NCBI GenBank assembly: GCA_903853515.1 | Contig: CAINTU010000204.1 | Coordinates: forward strand, 1-21,148 | DNA: 21,148 bases | Direction of reading: 5' to 3' | From: an uncultured Micrococcales bacterium | GTDB lineage: Bacteria > Actinomycetota > Actinomycetes > Actinomycetales > Microbacteriaceae | In this document: piece by piece, positions 7,398 to 14,286 of the stretch | How positions within the stretch are numbered: position 1 is the first letter of the stretch | How the letters are laid out: every line of letters begins with the position of its first letter | The notes under the pieces: model-generated | The model's database searches: none | Told to the model about the DNA's origin: nothing | The model's input: only the letters and a program-made list of their open reading frames with translations | Translations under genes and position numbers: made by a program

Positions 7398-8594
7398 CTA
7401 TTCCGTTTCACTTGTGCGGTCTGTGGGGGTTTGGCTGCTTGATGGCAAGCGAAGCGAAAAAGTTGAACCTAGGCCTGGGCGCGAAAAAACTAGCACCTCG
7501 CCACCATGGCTGATGGCGGCGTGCTTTACAAGCGAGAGCCCAAGACCGGTGCCGCCCGTGTCACGCGAACGTGAAGAGTCGACGCGATAAAAGCGCTCAA
7601 AGATGCGCTCTTGGTCTTCAACCGGAATACCAACGCCCTGGTCAGTAACAACCACCTCGGCAAAATCAGTTAGGGCGCGTACGCCGATGCCAACCTGCGA
7701 ACCATCTGGGCTATATGAGATGGCATTTTCGATCAGGTTCTTAACCGCCGTGATTAGAACTTCGCGGTCGCCGTGCACAAGGATTCCCTCTGGCGCATCG
7801 AGCGAAATCTTGATGCCACGTGAATCGGCCAGGTTTTGGTTCAGTTCAACAGCCTCGATCACCAGGCCAGCCAAATCGAGTTCTTCTTTGCGGCGGTTCA
7901 GATCTGCCGACTGCACTTTCGAGAGCTGAATAATGTCTTGAACCAATGCGCCCAATCGTTTTGATTCGCGCTGCAGGTTGCCAGCAAATTTGCGCAGCAT
8001 CTCTGGTTCGTCGGTGGCATTTTGAATAGCTTCGCTCAGCAAGCCAATTGAGCTGATTGGTGTTTTTAGTTCGTGCGAAACATTTGCCACAAAATCACGA
8101 CGAGTGTCTTCGAGCCGCTTCAACTCGGTGCGGTCTTCGACTGCAATCATGATGTTTTGATCAGAAAGCAAAACCGCGCGGGCAGTCACGAATAGTTTCT
8201 GCTGATTAGCGCCACGGTCAAGCACGAAGTCTTCTGTGATCTGGCTGGCTGTTCGACGCACTTTGGCTGCCAATTCGTTCAGCTCGGCGAAGGTCATCTT
8301 GCCAAATTCGACCAAGCCCATTTCGTTTGCCGAAGGGGTTGCGCTTACGACACGGCCTGACTGGTCTACCACGATGCCAGCGTTCGAAAAAAGCTCTAAA
8401 AAGTTGATGGCGTCAGAAGATATCGCAGTCAATGAGCCAGATTGCCCCATTTTGCGCTCCTTCAGCTGATATTCCCTAGTGAAGAAAGCTGCTGCGAGAG
8501 CGCCTGCAACTAGCCCAACGATCAGCCACAACCAGGTCTCGCTCACAACTTCAACACTACCGATTGTTTCATTCGACACAGAAAATCTGTTCAC
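7398..8594 (-). CDS. senX3: Sensor histidine kinase SenX3/PhoR
   Basis: A 398-residue kinase. It has one membrane helix (about residues 21-38), a PAS-like region (~60-155), and a HisKA domain with the phosphorylated His in NVSHELKTP (H174). The ATPase domain follows, with N box LIENAISYSP, G1 DQGVGIP, F box ERFYR and G2 GGTGLGLSL. The single helix and lack of an external sensor loop match SenX3, which takes its signal from the Pst/PhoU complex rather than from free phosphate. The start is GTG at 8594. No ribosome-binding site is present, but TACGGT stands exactly six bases upstream, so a leaderless message is likely. It is divergent from phoU. Confidence 0.93.
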   Translation of the reverse strand: MNRFSVSNETIGSVEVVSETWLWLIVGLVAGALAAAFFTREYQLKERKMGQSGSLTAISSDAINFLELFSNAGIVVDQSGRVVSATPSANEMGLVEFGKMTFAELNELAAKVRRTASQITEDFVLDRGANQQKLFVTARAVLLSDQNIMIAVEDRTELKRLEDTRRDFVANVSHELKTPISSIGLLSEAIQNATDEPEMLRKFAGNLQRESKRLGALVQDIIQLSKVQSADLNRRKEELDLAGLVIEAVELNQNLADSRGIKISLDAPEGILVHGDREVLITAVKNLIENAISYSPDGSQVGIGVRALTDFAEVVVTDQGVGIPVEDQERIFERFYRVDSSRSRDTGGTGLGLSLVKHAAISHGGEVLVFSRPGLGSTFSLRLPSSSQTPTDRTSETE

Positions 8595-8597
8595 TTA

Positions 8598-8640
8598 GTT
8601 ACCGTATTAGCCAAGCGTTTACCGTGTTGTGCCTGATAAT
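8598..8640. promoter_or_regulatory. Candidate Pho-type operator and promoters between senX3 and phoU
   Basis: TTACCGT occurs at 8599-8605 and again at 8619-8625, exactly 20 bp apart, and each copy is followed by TTnnGCC-like sequence (GCC at 8610-8612 and 8631-8633). Immediately after the second copy is GATAAT (8635-8640), a 5/6 match to a -10 facing phoU, with no -35. Replacement of the -35 by a direct repeat is typical of OmpR-family-activated Pho promoters. TTCACTTA also occurs twice, at 8590 and 8640. On the minus strand TACGGT (8606-8601) would be the senX3 -10, so a regulator bound here could cover both promoters. Confidence 0.5.
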
Positions 8641-8681
8641 TCACTTAACTCTGTAAAGGTTGGCGAAAGGCAAAATCCAGG

Positions 8682-9341
8682 ATGGCGGAACGCATGCGCG
8701 AAGTATTTCAACGTGAACTGATTGAAGTTCAGGATCGATTGGTCGAACTCTCAGAGCGAGTCACAACGATTATGCAGAAGGCCTCAAGCGCCTTCTTGAA
8801 TTCAGACGTGCAGCAGGCCGAAGAAGCCATTGCCCTCGGTGAAATCAATGAAGAGAAGGCGCTTGCCCTCGATGAACTTGTGATTCGCATTTTGGCAAGG
8901 CAATCACCTGTGGCGCGCGATTTGCGAATCCTTGTATCTGCGCTTCGAATCAGCGCATCACTCGAGCGCATGGGCGCTTTGGCTTCGCACATTGCCTCTA
9001 TTGCTCGCTACCGTTTTCCGCAATCTGCAGTGCCTAGCTCGCTAGTGGCCACTTTCACCGAGATGGGCAAGCTCGATGTTGCCCTCGGCCAAAAACTGAC
9101 CGAACTTTTGCGCAACACCGATCTCGATCAAGCCCGCGCGATTCAGGCTGAAGACGAGCGAGTCGATGAATTGCACCGCAACGTGTTCGACATCGTGCTC
9201 GCTGATAGTTGGAAAGAAAACGCAATGTTCACCGTCGACGTTACTTTGGCTTCGCGCTATCACGAGCGCTTTGCAGACCACGTGGTCGACATCTCTTCGA
9301 AAGTTTCTTATCTAACCACTGGCGAGTGGTCAGAAGACTAA
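8682..9341 (+). CDS. phoU: Phosphate signalling regulator PhoU (PhoY-like)
   Basis: A 219-residue all-helical protein made of two PhoU repeats. The repeat signatures are LERMGALASHIA (first half) and HERFADHVVDISSKV (second half), the form seen in mycobacterial PhoY proteins. Family knowledge: PhoU links the Pst transporter to the sensor kinase and silences SenX3 when phosphate is plentiful. The ATG at 8682 follows GAAAGG at 11 bp. An ATG four codons later (MREVFQRE) matches the usual PhoY N-terminus better and may be the true start. It lies divergently beside senX3, but no pst genes are nearby. It converges on gpmA across a 26-bp tandem repeat. Confidence 0.93.
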   Translation: MAERMREVFQRELIEVQDRLVELSERVTTIMQKASSAFLNSDVQQAEEAIALGEINEEKALALDELVIRILARQSPVARDLRILVSALRISASLERMGALASHIASIARYRFPQSAVPSSLVATFTEMGKLDVALGQKLTELLRNTDLDQARAIQAEDERVDELHRNVFDIVLADSWKENAMFTVDVTLASRYHERFADHVVDISSKVSYLTTGEWSED

Positions 9342-9391
9342 AAACCTAAAAGGCCCAGAAACCCTAAAAACCTAAAAAGCCAAGAAAACCT
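9340..9391. repeat. Two-copy 26-bp tandem repeat between phoU and gpmA
   Basis: Bases 9340-9365 and 9366-9391 are a head-to-tail duplication with 23 of 26 positions identical; both begin aaaaacctaaaa. The first copy starts inside the phoU stop codon and the repeat ends 9 bases before the gpmA stop codon. The sequence is A-rich on the plus strand. GGC and GCC triplets could pair weakly, but there is no stable hairpin. Confidence 0.88.
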
Positions 9392-9400
9392 AGAGCTAGA

Positions 9401-10153
9401 TTACTTTTTGCGCTGGTTGGCAACCGCGGCAGCACCAGCGGCAGCAGCCTCGGGGTCAAGGTATTCGCCGCCAGCAACCAGTGGCTTTAGATTCGCGTCT
9501 AATCGATAGACCAGCGGAATGCCGGTTGGAATATTCAACTCGGCGATGTCATCGTCGCTTATGCCATCAAGATGCTTGACAAGCGCCCGCAACGAGTTGC
9601 CGTGAGCCGTTACCAAGACTGTTTTGCCGGCGAGCAAGTCTTTGCTGATCTCGTCTTGCCAAAGCGGCATCATTCGAATCAAGACATCTTTTAGACATTC
9701 GGTCTTTGGCACCTTATCGCCAAGGCCTTCATAACGCTCGTCGTGCGCCTGCGAAAATTCGTCGTTGTCGTCAATCGGCGGTGGCGGCACGTCGAAACTT
9801 CTGCGCCAAGTCTGAAATTGCTCGGCGCCATATTCAGCCAAAGTCTGAGCCTTGTCTTTGCCCTGCAGCGCACCATAGTGGCGTTCGTTTAGACGCCAGT
9901 CACGCTTAACATCAATCCACTCGCGGTCGCAATTTGCCAACGCAATCTGTGCGGTATTGATAGCTCTCTTTAGTCGGCTGGTATAAAGCAGCTCTGGTTT
10001 CAGGCCAGATGCCTCAATTAATTCGCCAGCGCGCGCTGCCTCTGCCCTGCCCTGATCGCTCAGGTCGACATCGACCCAACCGGTGAATAGGTTCTGTTGG
10101 TTCCACAGCGAGTTGCCGTGGCGAAGCAAGATAAGAGTGATGTCGTTAGCCAT
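9401..10153 (-). CDS. gpmA: 2,3-bisphosphoglycerate-dependent phosphoglycerate mutase
   Basis: A 250-residue glycolytic enzyme interconverting 3- and 2-phosphoglycerate. Catalytic motifs: LLRHGNSLWN with phosphorylated H12, FTGWVDVDL, E90 in LNERHYGALQG, and H184 in VTAHGNSLRAL. SFDVPPPP is a hallmark of the dPGM class. The last ~20 residues are an Ala-rich tail ending NQRKK. No ribosome-binding site precedes the ATG, but TAAACT lies exactly six bases upstream, so it is probably leaderless. The neighbourhood senX3-regX3 next to gpm is the same as in mycobacteria. It is divergent from the methyltransferase-like gene. Confidence 0.96.
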   Translation of the reverse strand: MANDITLILLRHGNSLWNQQNLFTGWVDVDLSDQGRAEAARAGELIEASGLKPELLYTSRLKRAINTAQIALANCDREWIDVKRDWRLNERHYGALQGKDKAQTLAEYGAEQFQTWRRSFDVPPPPIDDNDEFSQAHDERYEGLGDKVPKTECLKDVLIRMMPLWQDEISKDLLAGKTVLVTAHGNSLRALVKHLDGISDDDIAELNIPTGIPLVYRLDANLKPLVAGGEYLDPEAAAAGAAAVANQRKK

Positions 10154-10159
10154 GCAACA

Positions 10160-10165
10160 AGTTTA
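10160..10165 (-). promoter_or_regulatory. Leaderless -10 element of gpmA
   Basis: On the minus strand TAAACT is followed by tgttgc and then the ATG. The six-base gap places the expected transcription start at or beside the A of the start codon. The hexamer is the same as in both arms of the carD/lpqE promoter. Confidence 0.6.
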
Positions 10166-10166
10166 A

Positions 10167-10176
10167 CCTGCGCAGG
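10167..10176. promoter_or_regulatory. 10-bp perfect palindrome between divergent gpmA and methyltransferase promoters
   Basis: CCTGCGCAGG lies one base beyond the gpmA -10 (10160-10165) and ten bases before a TAGCGT (10186-10191) that could be the -10 of the plus-strand gene. Its position suits an operator acting on both genes. It does not match any regulator site I recognise, and a 10-bp palindrome can arise by chance. Confidence 0.3.
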
Positions 10177-10192
10177 CACTTGGGCTAGCGTT

Positions 10193-10996
10193 ATGTTTGT
10201 GGCGATAAAGAAACCGGTTGGCGCGATAACCCGCGGCACAACTAACCCAAACCGGTTGCGCCGCATCGATCGATATCTGGCCGCGTTGCCAATAATTCGA
10301 AACACAGCGCAGCCGATAGTTGTAGACCTAGGATTCGGTGCCAGCCCCATAACCGCTATCGAACTTCAGGCACGTCTTGGCAAGGTGAATTCGCGCGCGC
10401 TAGTTGTTGGCATCGAAATCGATCGCGAAAGAGTCGAACGAGCGTTGCCTTTTGAGAATGAGAACCTTAGATTCACCAATGGCGGGTTCGAGGTGCCTTT
10501 GCCAAAATCACTCGGCGAGAACCGTCAGGTCGAATTGATTAGAGCACTGAATGTGTTGCGCCAATATGACGAGTCTGAAGTGCTGCCGGCCTGGCAACTT
10601 ATGCAGACACGTTTGACTAATGATGGTCTTTTGATTGATGGCACTTGTGACGAGATCGGTCGATTGGCCTGCTGGGTGACTGTGGCAAAGACTGGGCCGC
10701 AATCGCTCACTATTTCGCTTCGGCTGTTAGGCCTTGAGAATCCGAGCAAAGTTGCCGAGCGACTGCCTAAGATTTTGATTCACAAAAATGTGCCGGGCCA
10801 GGCAATTTATGATCTTTTGACTCAGCTTGATTCGGCTTGGGCGGCCAATGCACCCCTTGGCGTCTTCTCGCCACAACAGCGCTGGGTTGCCACTTGCCGA
10901 AAACTTTTGGCTGCCGGTTGGCCTATCGAAAACAATCCGAAGCGTTGGCGGCTTGGCGAGCTAACCGTTGCCTGGCCCGCGGTGGCGCCTAAATAG
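10193..10996 (+). CDS. Class I SAM-dependent methyltransferase-like protein
   Basis: About 267 residues. IVVDLGFGASPITAIEL matches motif I of Rossmann-fold methyltransferases (D-x-G-x-G), and VVGIEIDRERVERA fits motif II with an acidic residue for the SAM ribose. Similar proteins sit beside gpm in other Micrococcales. The substrate is unknown and I see no motif that names one. The frame is open from 10097, but the upstream part overlaps gpmA and lacks conserved features. The start is ATG 10193 or GTG 10199. The GTG lies seven bases after TAGCGT and could be leaderless. It ends 14 bp before the GT87-like gene and is probably co-transcribed with it. Confidence 0.65.
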   Translation: MFVAIKKPVGAITRGTTNPNRLRRIDRYLAALPIIRNTAQPIVVDLGFGASPITAIELQARLGKVNSRALVVGIEIDRERVERALPFENENLRFTNGGFEVPLPKSLGENRQVELIRALNVLRQYDESEVLPAWQLMQTRLTNDGLLIDGTCDEIGRLACWVTVAKTGPQSLTISLRLLGLENPSKVAERLPKILIHKNVPGQAIYDLLTQLDSAWAANAPLGVFSPQQRWVATCRKLLAAGWPIENNPKRWRLGELTVAWPAVAPK

Positions 10997-11010
10997 TGTT
11001 GGCTTAACTT

Positions 11011-12243
11011 ATGCGATTTTCAATACAGAACCTGAAAGCTCTGATGGCCGCACTGACGGCCACAGCTCTCGCCCAAGCGGTGCTTATTTATTGGGGTTTT
11101 CACAGTGTCGGCACCCCAATCGGTGATCTTGACTTTGCTTACCGCCCATGGATTCACAACATGGTGACTGGGCACTACATTTTGGGCATCAATCATCCGT
11201 GGGTTTACCCCGTTCTAGCGCTAGTGCCGATCTATGCGGCTTGGATGATCGGTCACGTTCATCACTTTGTCACTGGATGGTACATCGTCGAAGTGGCTTT
11301 TCAACTTATCGCCGTAAGCATCTTTATGAAATTCGGTCGCGCATCAGCTCGACTGGTTCTGGTGTTTTGGTACCTCGCATTCATGATTTTGCTTGGCCCG
11401 GTTTCTGTGTCGCGTTTAGAGTCTTTCGCAGTGCCGCTGGCCCTAATGGCTCTAGGGCAGTTGCTCGATGGCAAATCTGGGGTGATCCACTCGACGATAA
11501 ATGCACTCATTAAGGTTTGGCCGGTGGTGTTTATCGCGAGCATAATCACGACCGCCAAGGATCGCCTGCGCCAACTTTTGTGGGCGCTATCGATCAGCTT
11601 AGGAATTGTTTTGGCCGCGCTTGCAATTGGTGGCAATTTGGCAGACATTTTTAGTTTTTTAAGCGATCAGGCAAAAAGGAACACTCAGGTTGAATCGATT
11701 TTTGCTCTGCCAAGCCTTTGGTACGGCGCAATGAGTCACACTCAACCAGTGCAATACAACCCCGTTATGTTGACTCTCGAAGTTCATGGCAAATATTCGC
11801 ATCTCGGCCAGGTTTTGAGCGCACCACTTCTGATTCTCAGCCTGTCACTTGCAATCGCGCTTGCATATCTGGCGGCCAAAAAATCGACCAGCGTTATTCA
11901 GGTGACAGCTTTGTTGTCGTTTAATCTCGCTTTGGCGCTAATCGCATTTAACAAAGTCGGTTCACCGCAATATATTGACTGGCTAATCGTGCCAGTGCTT
12001 TTCGTTGCAGCAACAAGATGCGATTTCAGCAAGCTCTACTTAGGGGCTATGGCGGTAATCAGTGGGCTGACTGCAATTATTTATCCTGAAATCTATGGCC
12101 AGATCTTGACCGAGCAACCTTTGGGCCTAAGCGTTCTCACCTTGAGAAACCTTCTGGTGCTTGCACTTTGGGTTTTCACTTCGGTTCAGCTCGCTCGGTT
12201 AGCAATTAGAGGCAGCCGCTCGACAGATCAGACTCGAATCTAA
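11011..12243 (+). CDS. Polytopic membrane glycosyltransferase, GT87/DUF2029-like
   Basis: A 410-residue integral membrane protein with roughly ten hydrophobic helices. The first external loop carries acidic DLDFAYRPW, followed by HPWVYPVLALVPIYAAW, and a later loop has ALIKVWPVVF. This layout is typical of GT87 GT-C enzymes, which transfer mannose from polyprenol phosphate to envelope glycans. The acceptor and donor here are inferred from family only. It is not a transporter of recognised type. It follows the methyltransferase-like gene by 14 bp and converges on the GT39-like gene, so two GT-C enzymes face each other. Its last codon and stop form the first unit of the downstream repeat. Confidence 0.62.
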   Translation: MRFSIQNLKALMAALTATALAQAVLIYWGFHSVGTPIGDLDFAYRPWIHNMVTGHYILGINHPWVYPVLALVPIYAAWMIGHVHHFVTGWYIVEVAFQLIAVSIFMKFGRASARLVLVFWYLAFMILLGPVSVSRLESFAVPLALMALGQLLDGKSGVIHSTINALIKVWPVVFIASIITTAKDRLRQLLWALSISLGIVLAALAIGGNLADIFSFLSDQAKRNTQVESIFALPSLWYGAMSHTQPVQYNPVMLTLEVHGKYSHLGQVLSAPLLILSLSLAIALAYLAAKKSTSVIQVTALLSFNLALALIAFNKVGSPQYIDWLIVPVLFVAATRCDFSKLYLGAMAVISGLTAIIYPEIYGQILTEQPLGLSVLTLRNLLVLALWVFTSVQLARLAIRGSRSTDQTRI

Positions 12244-12293
12244 AGCCCTTTAATCTAAAGCCCTTGGATTTAGCGCACTGGAATCAGCGCACT
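12236..12293. repeat. Four-unit 14-15-bp tandem repeat between two glycosyltransferase genes
   Basis: Units begin at 12236, 12251, 12266 and 12280. Units 1 and 2 share aatctaaagccctt exactly. Units 3 and 4 (ggatttagcgcact and ggaatcagcgcact) match at 12 of 14 positions and resemble units 1-2 more distantly. The first unit contains the GT87 stop codon, and the last ends 5 bases before the GT39 stop codon. CTTTA-ATC-TAAAG (12248-12260) is the only inverted repeat, too weak for a classic terminator. Confidence 0.85.
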
Positions 12294-12297
12294 TAAG

Positions 12298-14184
12298 TTA
12301 GTGACGAATCGAGCAGTTGTAGATATCTCGCTTGGCTTCCCACTTTTGACCTCTATCGTCGAAGTGCTGGCAATGCCCTATTACCCAATCCAAGATTTGT
12401 TGAGAATCAGAATTAGGCCATAGGTGGGCGGCAATTGCTTTTCGCGCCATTCCATCTTTGGCAGTGTTGTCGAGAACAAGACGAACCTTGTTAGTGAGCA
12501 CCATTTTTTTGAACGCATCAAGAGTTGGCACTGGGTCGCTGCCGTTGAAGCCGCCGATGGGCAATATTGGCTCTTTAGTGTCGAGAATCCATGGCGAAGC
12601 ATCTACTGCTGTGAACATTGCAAACAAATATGCGCTGCCGGCGCGATGGCTCTTGCCATAGGCCAGAATCGATTTGATATCAGATTTGGTGTCATACATA
12701 TTCGTTTGACCTGCAGGTGGCAGGTCAATATTTTCACCGGTAGGCAGAGCCAATTTATGTGTTGGAGCGCCTTTTTGAACGCTCATAGGGCCGGCTACCG
12801 GGTTGAAACTGCTCGGCTCATGCCTGGTTTTGAAGGCCCAGGCAGCTGGTGTGGCGATCAAGGCGACTATGAGCACCGGCACCAAAGTCAAATTGATATA
12901 ACGGTTGTTTCGCACTCGGGTAAATAAAAATATCGCTAACACAACTAACGCCGCGATTTGAAAATAGGTGACCGCTCTTAAGTAACTGCCATATCTGATC
13001 GACAAGAGTATTGCAGTGCCAGTTGCCACAGCAACAAGCGTCAGCACTTGCGAACGCTTTTGCTCTTTAAACGCTTCGAAGAGAGCGAGGCTTATCAGCG
13101 AGGCCATGGGTATCGCCAAGATAGCGGTATAAAACTGGTGCATTCCGGCCACTGCCGAATACATCACAAAGAGCGTCGCGAACCAGGTTGTCATCATTGC
13201 CGCAAAAGGGTTGAAGCGCTTATTCAAAGTCAACAGTGCAATCGCCACTACGGTCGCAGGAATCATCCATGCAATTTCGCCAGCCACCCAGTGGTTGAAC
13301 AAACGGCCGATTCCAGCTGGCCCAGCAAAACTCGGGGCGATTGATTTGTAGGCGAGGGCATCATGGCTTTGGCTGAATCGGCCCAACCCGTTGTAACCAA
13401 AAACCATCTCCCACGCTGAATTTTTGAGCGTGCTGCCGATGTAAGGTCGATTGCTGGCTGGCACAAAACTCACCACGATGATCCAGGCGAGCGAGGCAAC
13501 AAGACTCAGGCTGCCAGCAATAGCTAGGTCACGTATCTTGATCAGCCAAGACTTCTTGAGCATCAAATATCCGACTATCAGAGCCGGCCAGATTGCCCAC
13601 GCCTCGAGCATGTAAGACTGAAATGCCAATGCGATTACGAGGCCAGCTAAGGTCAAATACTTGAGCGAGCCGTCTTGATTTTGCTCGCCCGGAATTTCAA
13701 CTTTGCCCGACCGGCCTAGGCCGAATGCCTTGGTTGACATAAAAATAACAAGAGTCAAACTCAGAAAAAACGCTGGCTCGGGTTGATTAGATTGGGCTAC
13801 TGCTGCGAGCACCGGGGTGGTGGCCGCTATCAGGCCCGCGACTAAACCCCAAGTTTGATTCGAAATTGTTTTTACAGTGTGTGCCAACACGACAGTGCCC
13901 AAAGCAAATGCCAAAACATTTGGCAGGTTAATTGCCCAGATTGAGAAACCAAAGAAATGCACCATGATTGCTGGCAGCCAGAATGATCCTGGGACTTTGT
14001 CTAGCGAAATAGAACCAAGCGGTTCAATGGCACCAAAAAACAGGTTGCTTAAAGACTTGCTCATCGAATATTCAATGGCTGCGTAATAGTGGTTATAAGC
14101 ACCCGACTTTAGAGTCGAAGCAAACACAGCTGCAGTTACTAACCCGAGCAAAGCAAGTTTGATTGGCCACACAAATTTGGTCAT
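12298..14184 (-). CDS. ArnT/PMT-type membrane glycosyltransferase (GT39 family)
   Basis: About 628 residues with a dozen or so membrane helices and a C-terminal soluble domain (~480-628). The first loop reads GAYNHYYAAIEYSMSKS, then FFGAIEPLGSISLDKVPG, matching the (N)xYYAxAxRSM ... DKPP pattern of actinobacterial GT39 proteins. Family knowledge: these enzymes use polyprenol-linked sugars on the outer membrane face. The sugar and target are unknown. Three starts are possible: ATG 14184, giving MTKFVWPIK directly before helix 1 (chosen); ATG 14208; and TTG 14262. None has a clear ribosome-binding site or a leaderless -10. The stop is reached through the tandem repeat shared with the convergent GT87-like gene. 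Confidence 0.75.
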   Translation of the reverse strand: MTKFVWPIKLALLGLVTAAVFASTLKSGAYNHYYAAIEYSMSKSLSNLFFGAIEPLGSISLDKVPGSFWLPAIMVHFFGFSIWAINLPNVLAFALGTVVLAHTVKTISNQTWGLVAGLIAATTPVLAAVAQSNQPEPAFFLSLTLVIFMSTKAFGLGRSGKVEIPGEQNQDGSLKYLTLAGLVIALAFQSYMLEAWAIWPALIVGYLMLKKSWLIKIRDLAIAGSLSLVASLAWIIVVSFVPASNRPYIGSTLKNSAWEMVFGYNGLGRFSQSHDALAYKSIAPSFAGPAGIGRLFNHWVAGEIAWMIPATVVAIALLTLNKRFNPFAAMMTTWFATLFVMYSAVAGMHQFYTAILAIPMASLISLALFEAFKEQKRSQVLTLVAVATGTAILLSIRYGSYLRAVTYFQIAALVVLAIFLFTRVRNNRYINLTLVPVLIVALIATPAAWAFKTRHEPSSFNPVAGPMSVQKGAPTHKLALPTGENIDLPPAGQTNMYDTKSDIKSILAYGKSHRAGSAYLFAMFTAVDASPWILDTKEPILPIGGFNGSDPVPTLDAFKKMVLTNKVRLVLDNTAKDGMARKAIAAHLWPNSDSQQILDWVIGHCQHFDDRGQKWEAKRDIYNCSIRH

Positions 14185-14286
14185 AGTTTCTATTGAACCT
14201 GAGCCCATTTGCTTGAATGTTCGAGCCTTGGTCTTACACAGCAGATTCTCAGCCGAGCTCAATGCTCAGAGTGCCAAACCGCCAGG

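Noticed and set aside
8682..9341. Loss of the metal-ligand Asp in the first PhoU repeat (LERMGALA in place of ERIGD)
   Set aside because: As I recall, mycobacterial PhoY proteins have the same ERMGALA form, so it is a family trait and not a local defect.
9340..9391. Classic rho-independent terminators at the convergent junctions
   Set aside because: I looked for GC-rich stems followed by T runs at 1706, 6668, 9342 and 12244. Only weak 4-5-bp stems are present.
11148..11513. 121-codon plus-strand frame inside the GT87-like gene
   Set aside because: It lies fully within a longer membrane-protein frame with consistent hydrophobic helices and has no features of its own.
14185..14262. TTG-started 26-codon extension of the GT39-like protein
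   Set aside because: It is possible, but the extension is polar and unlike family N-termini, and no ribosome-binding site supports it. ATG 14184 leads straight into the first helix.
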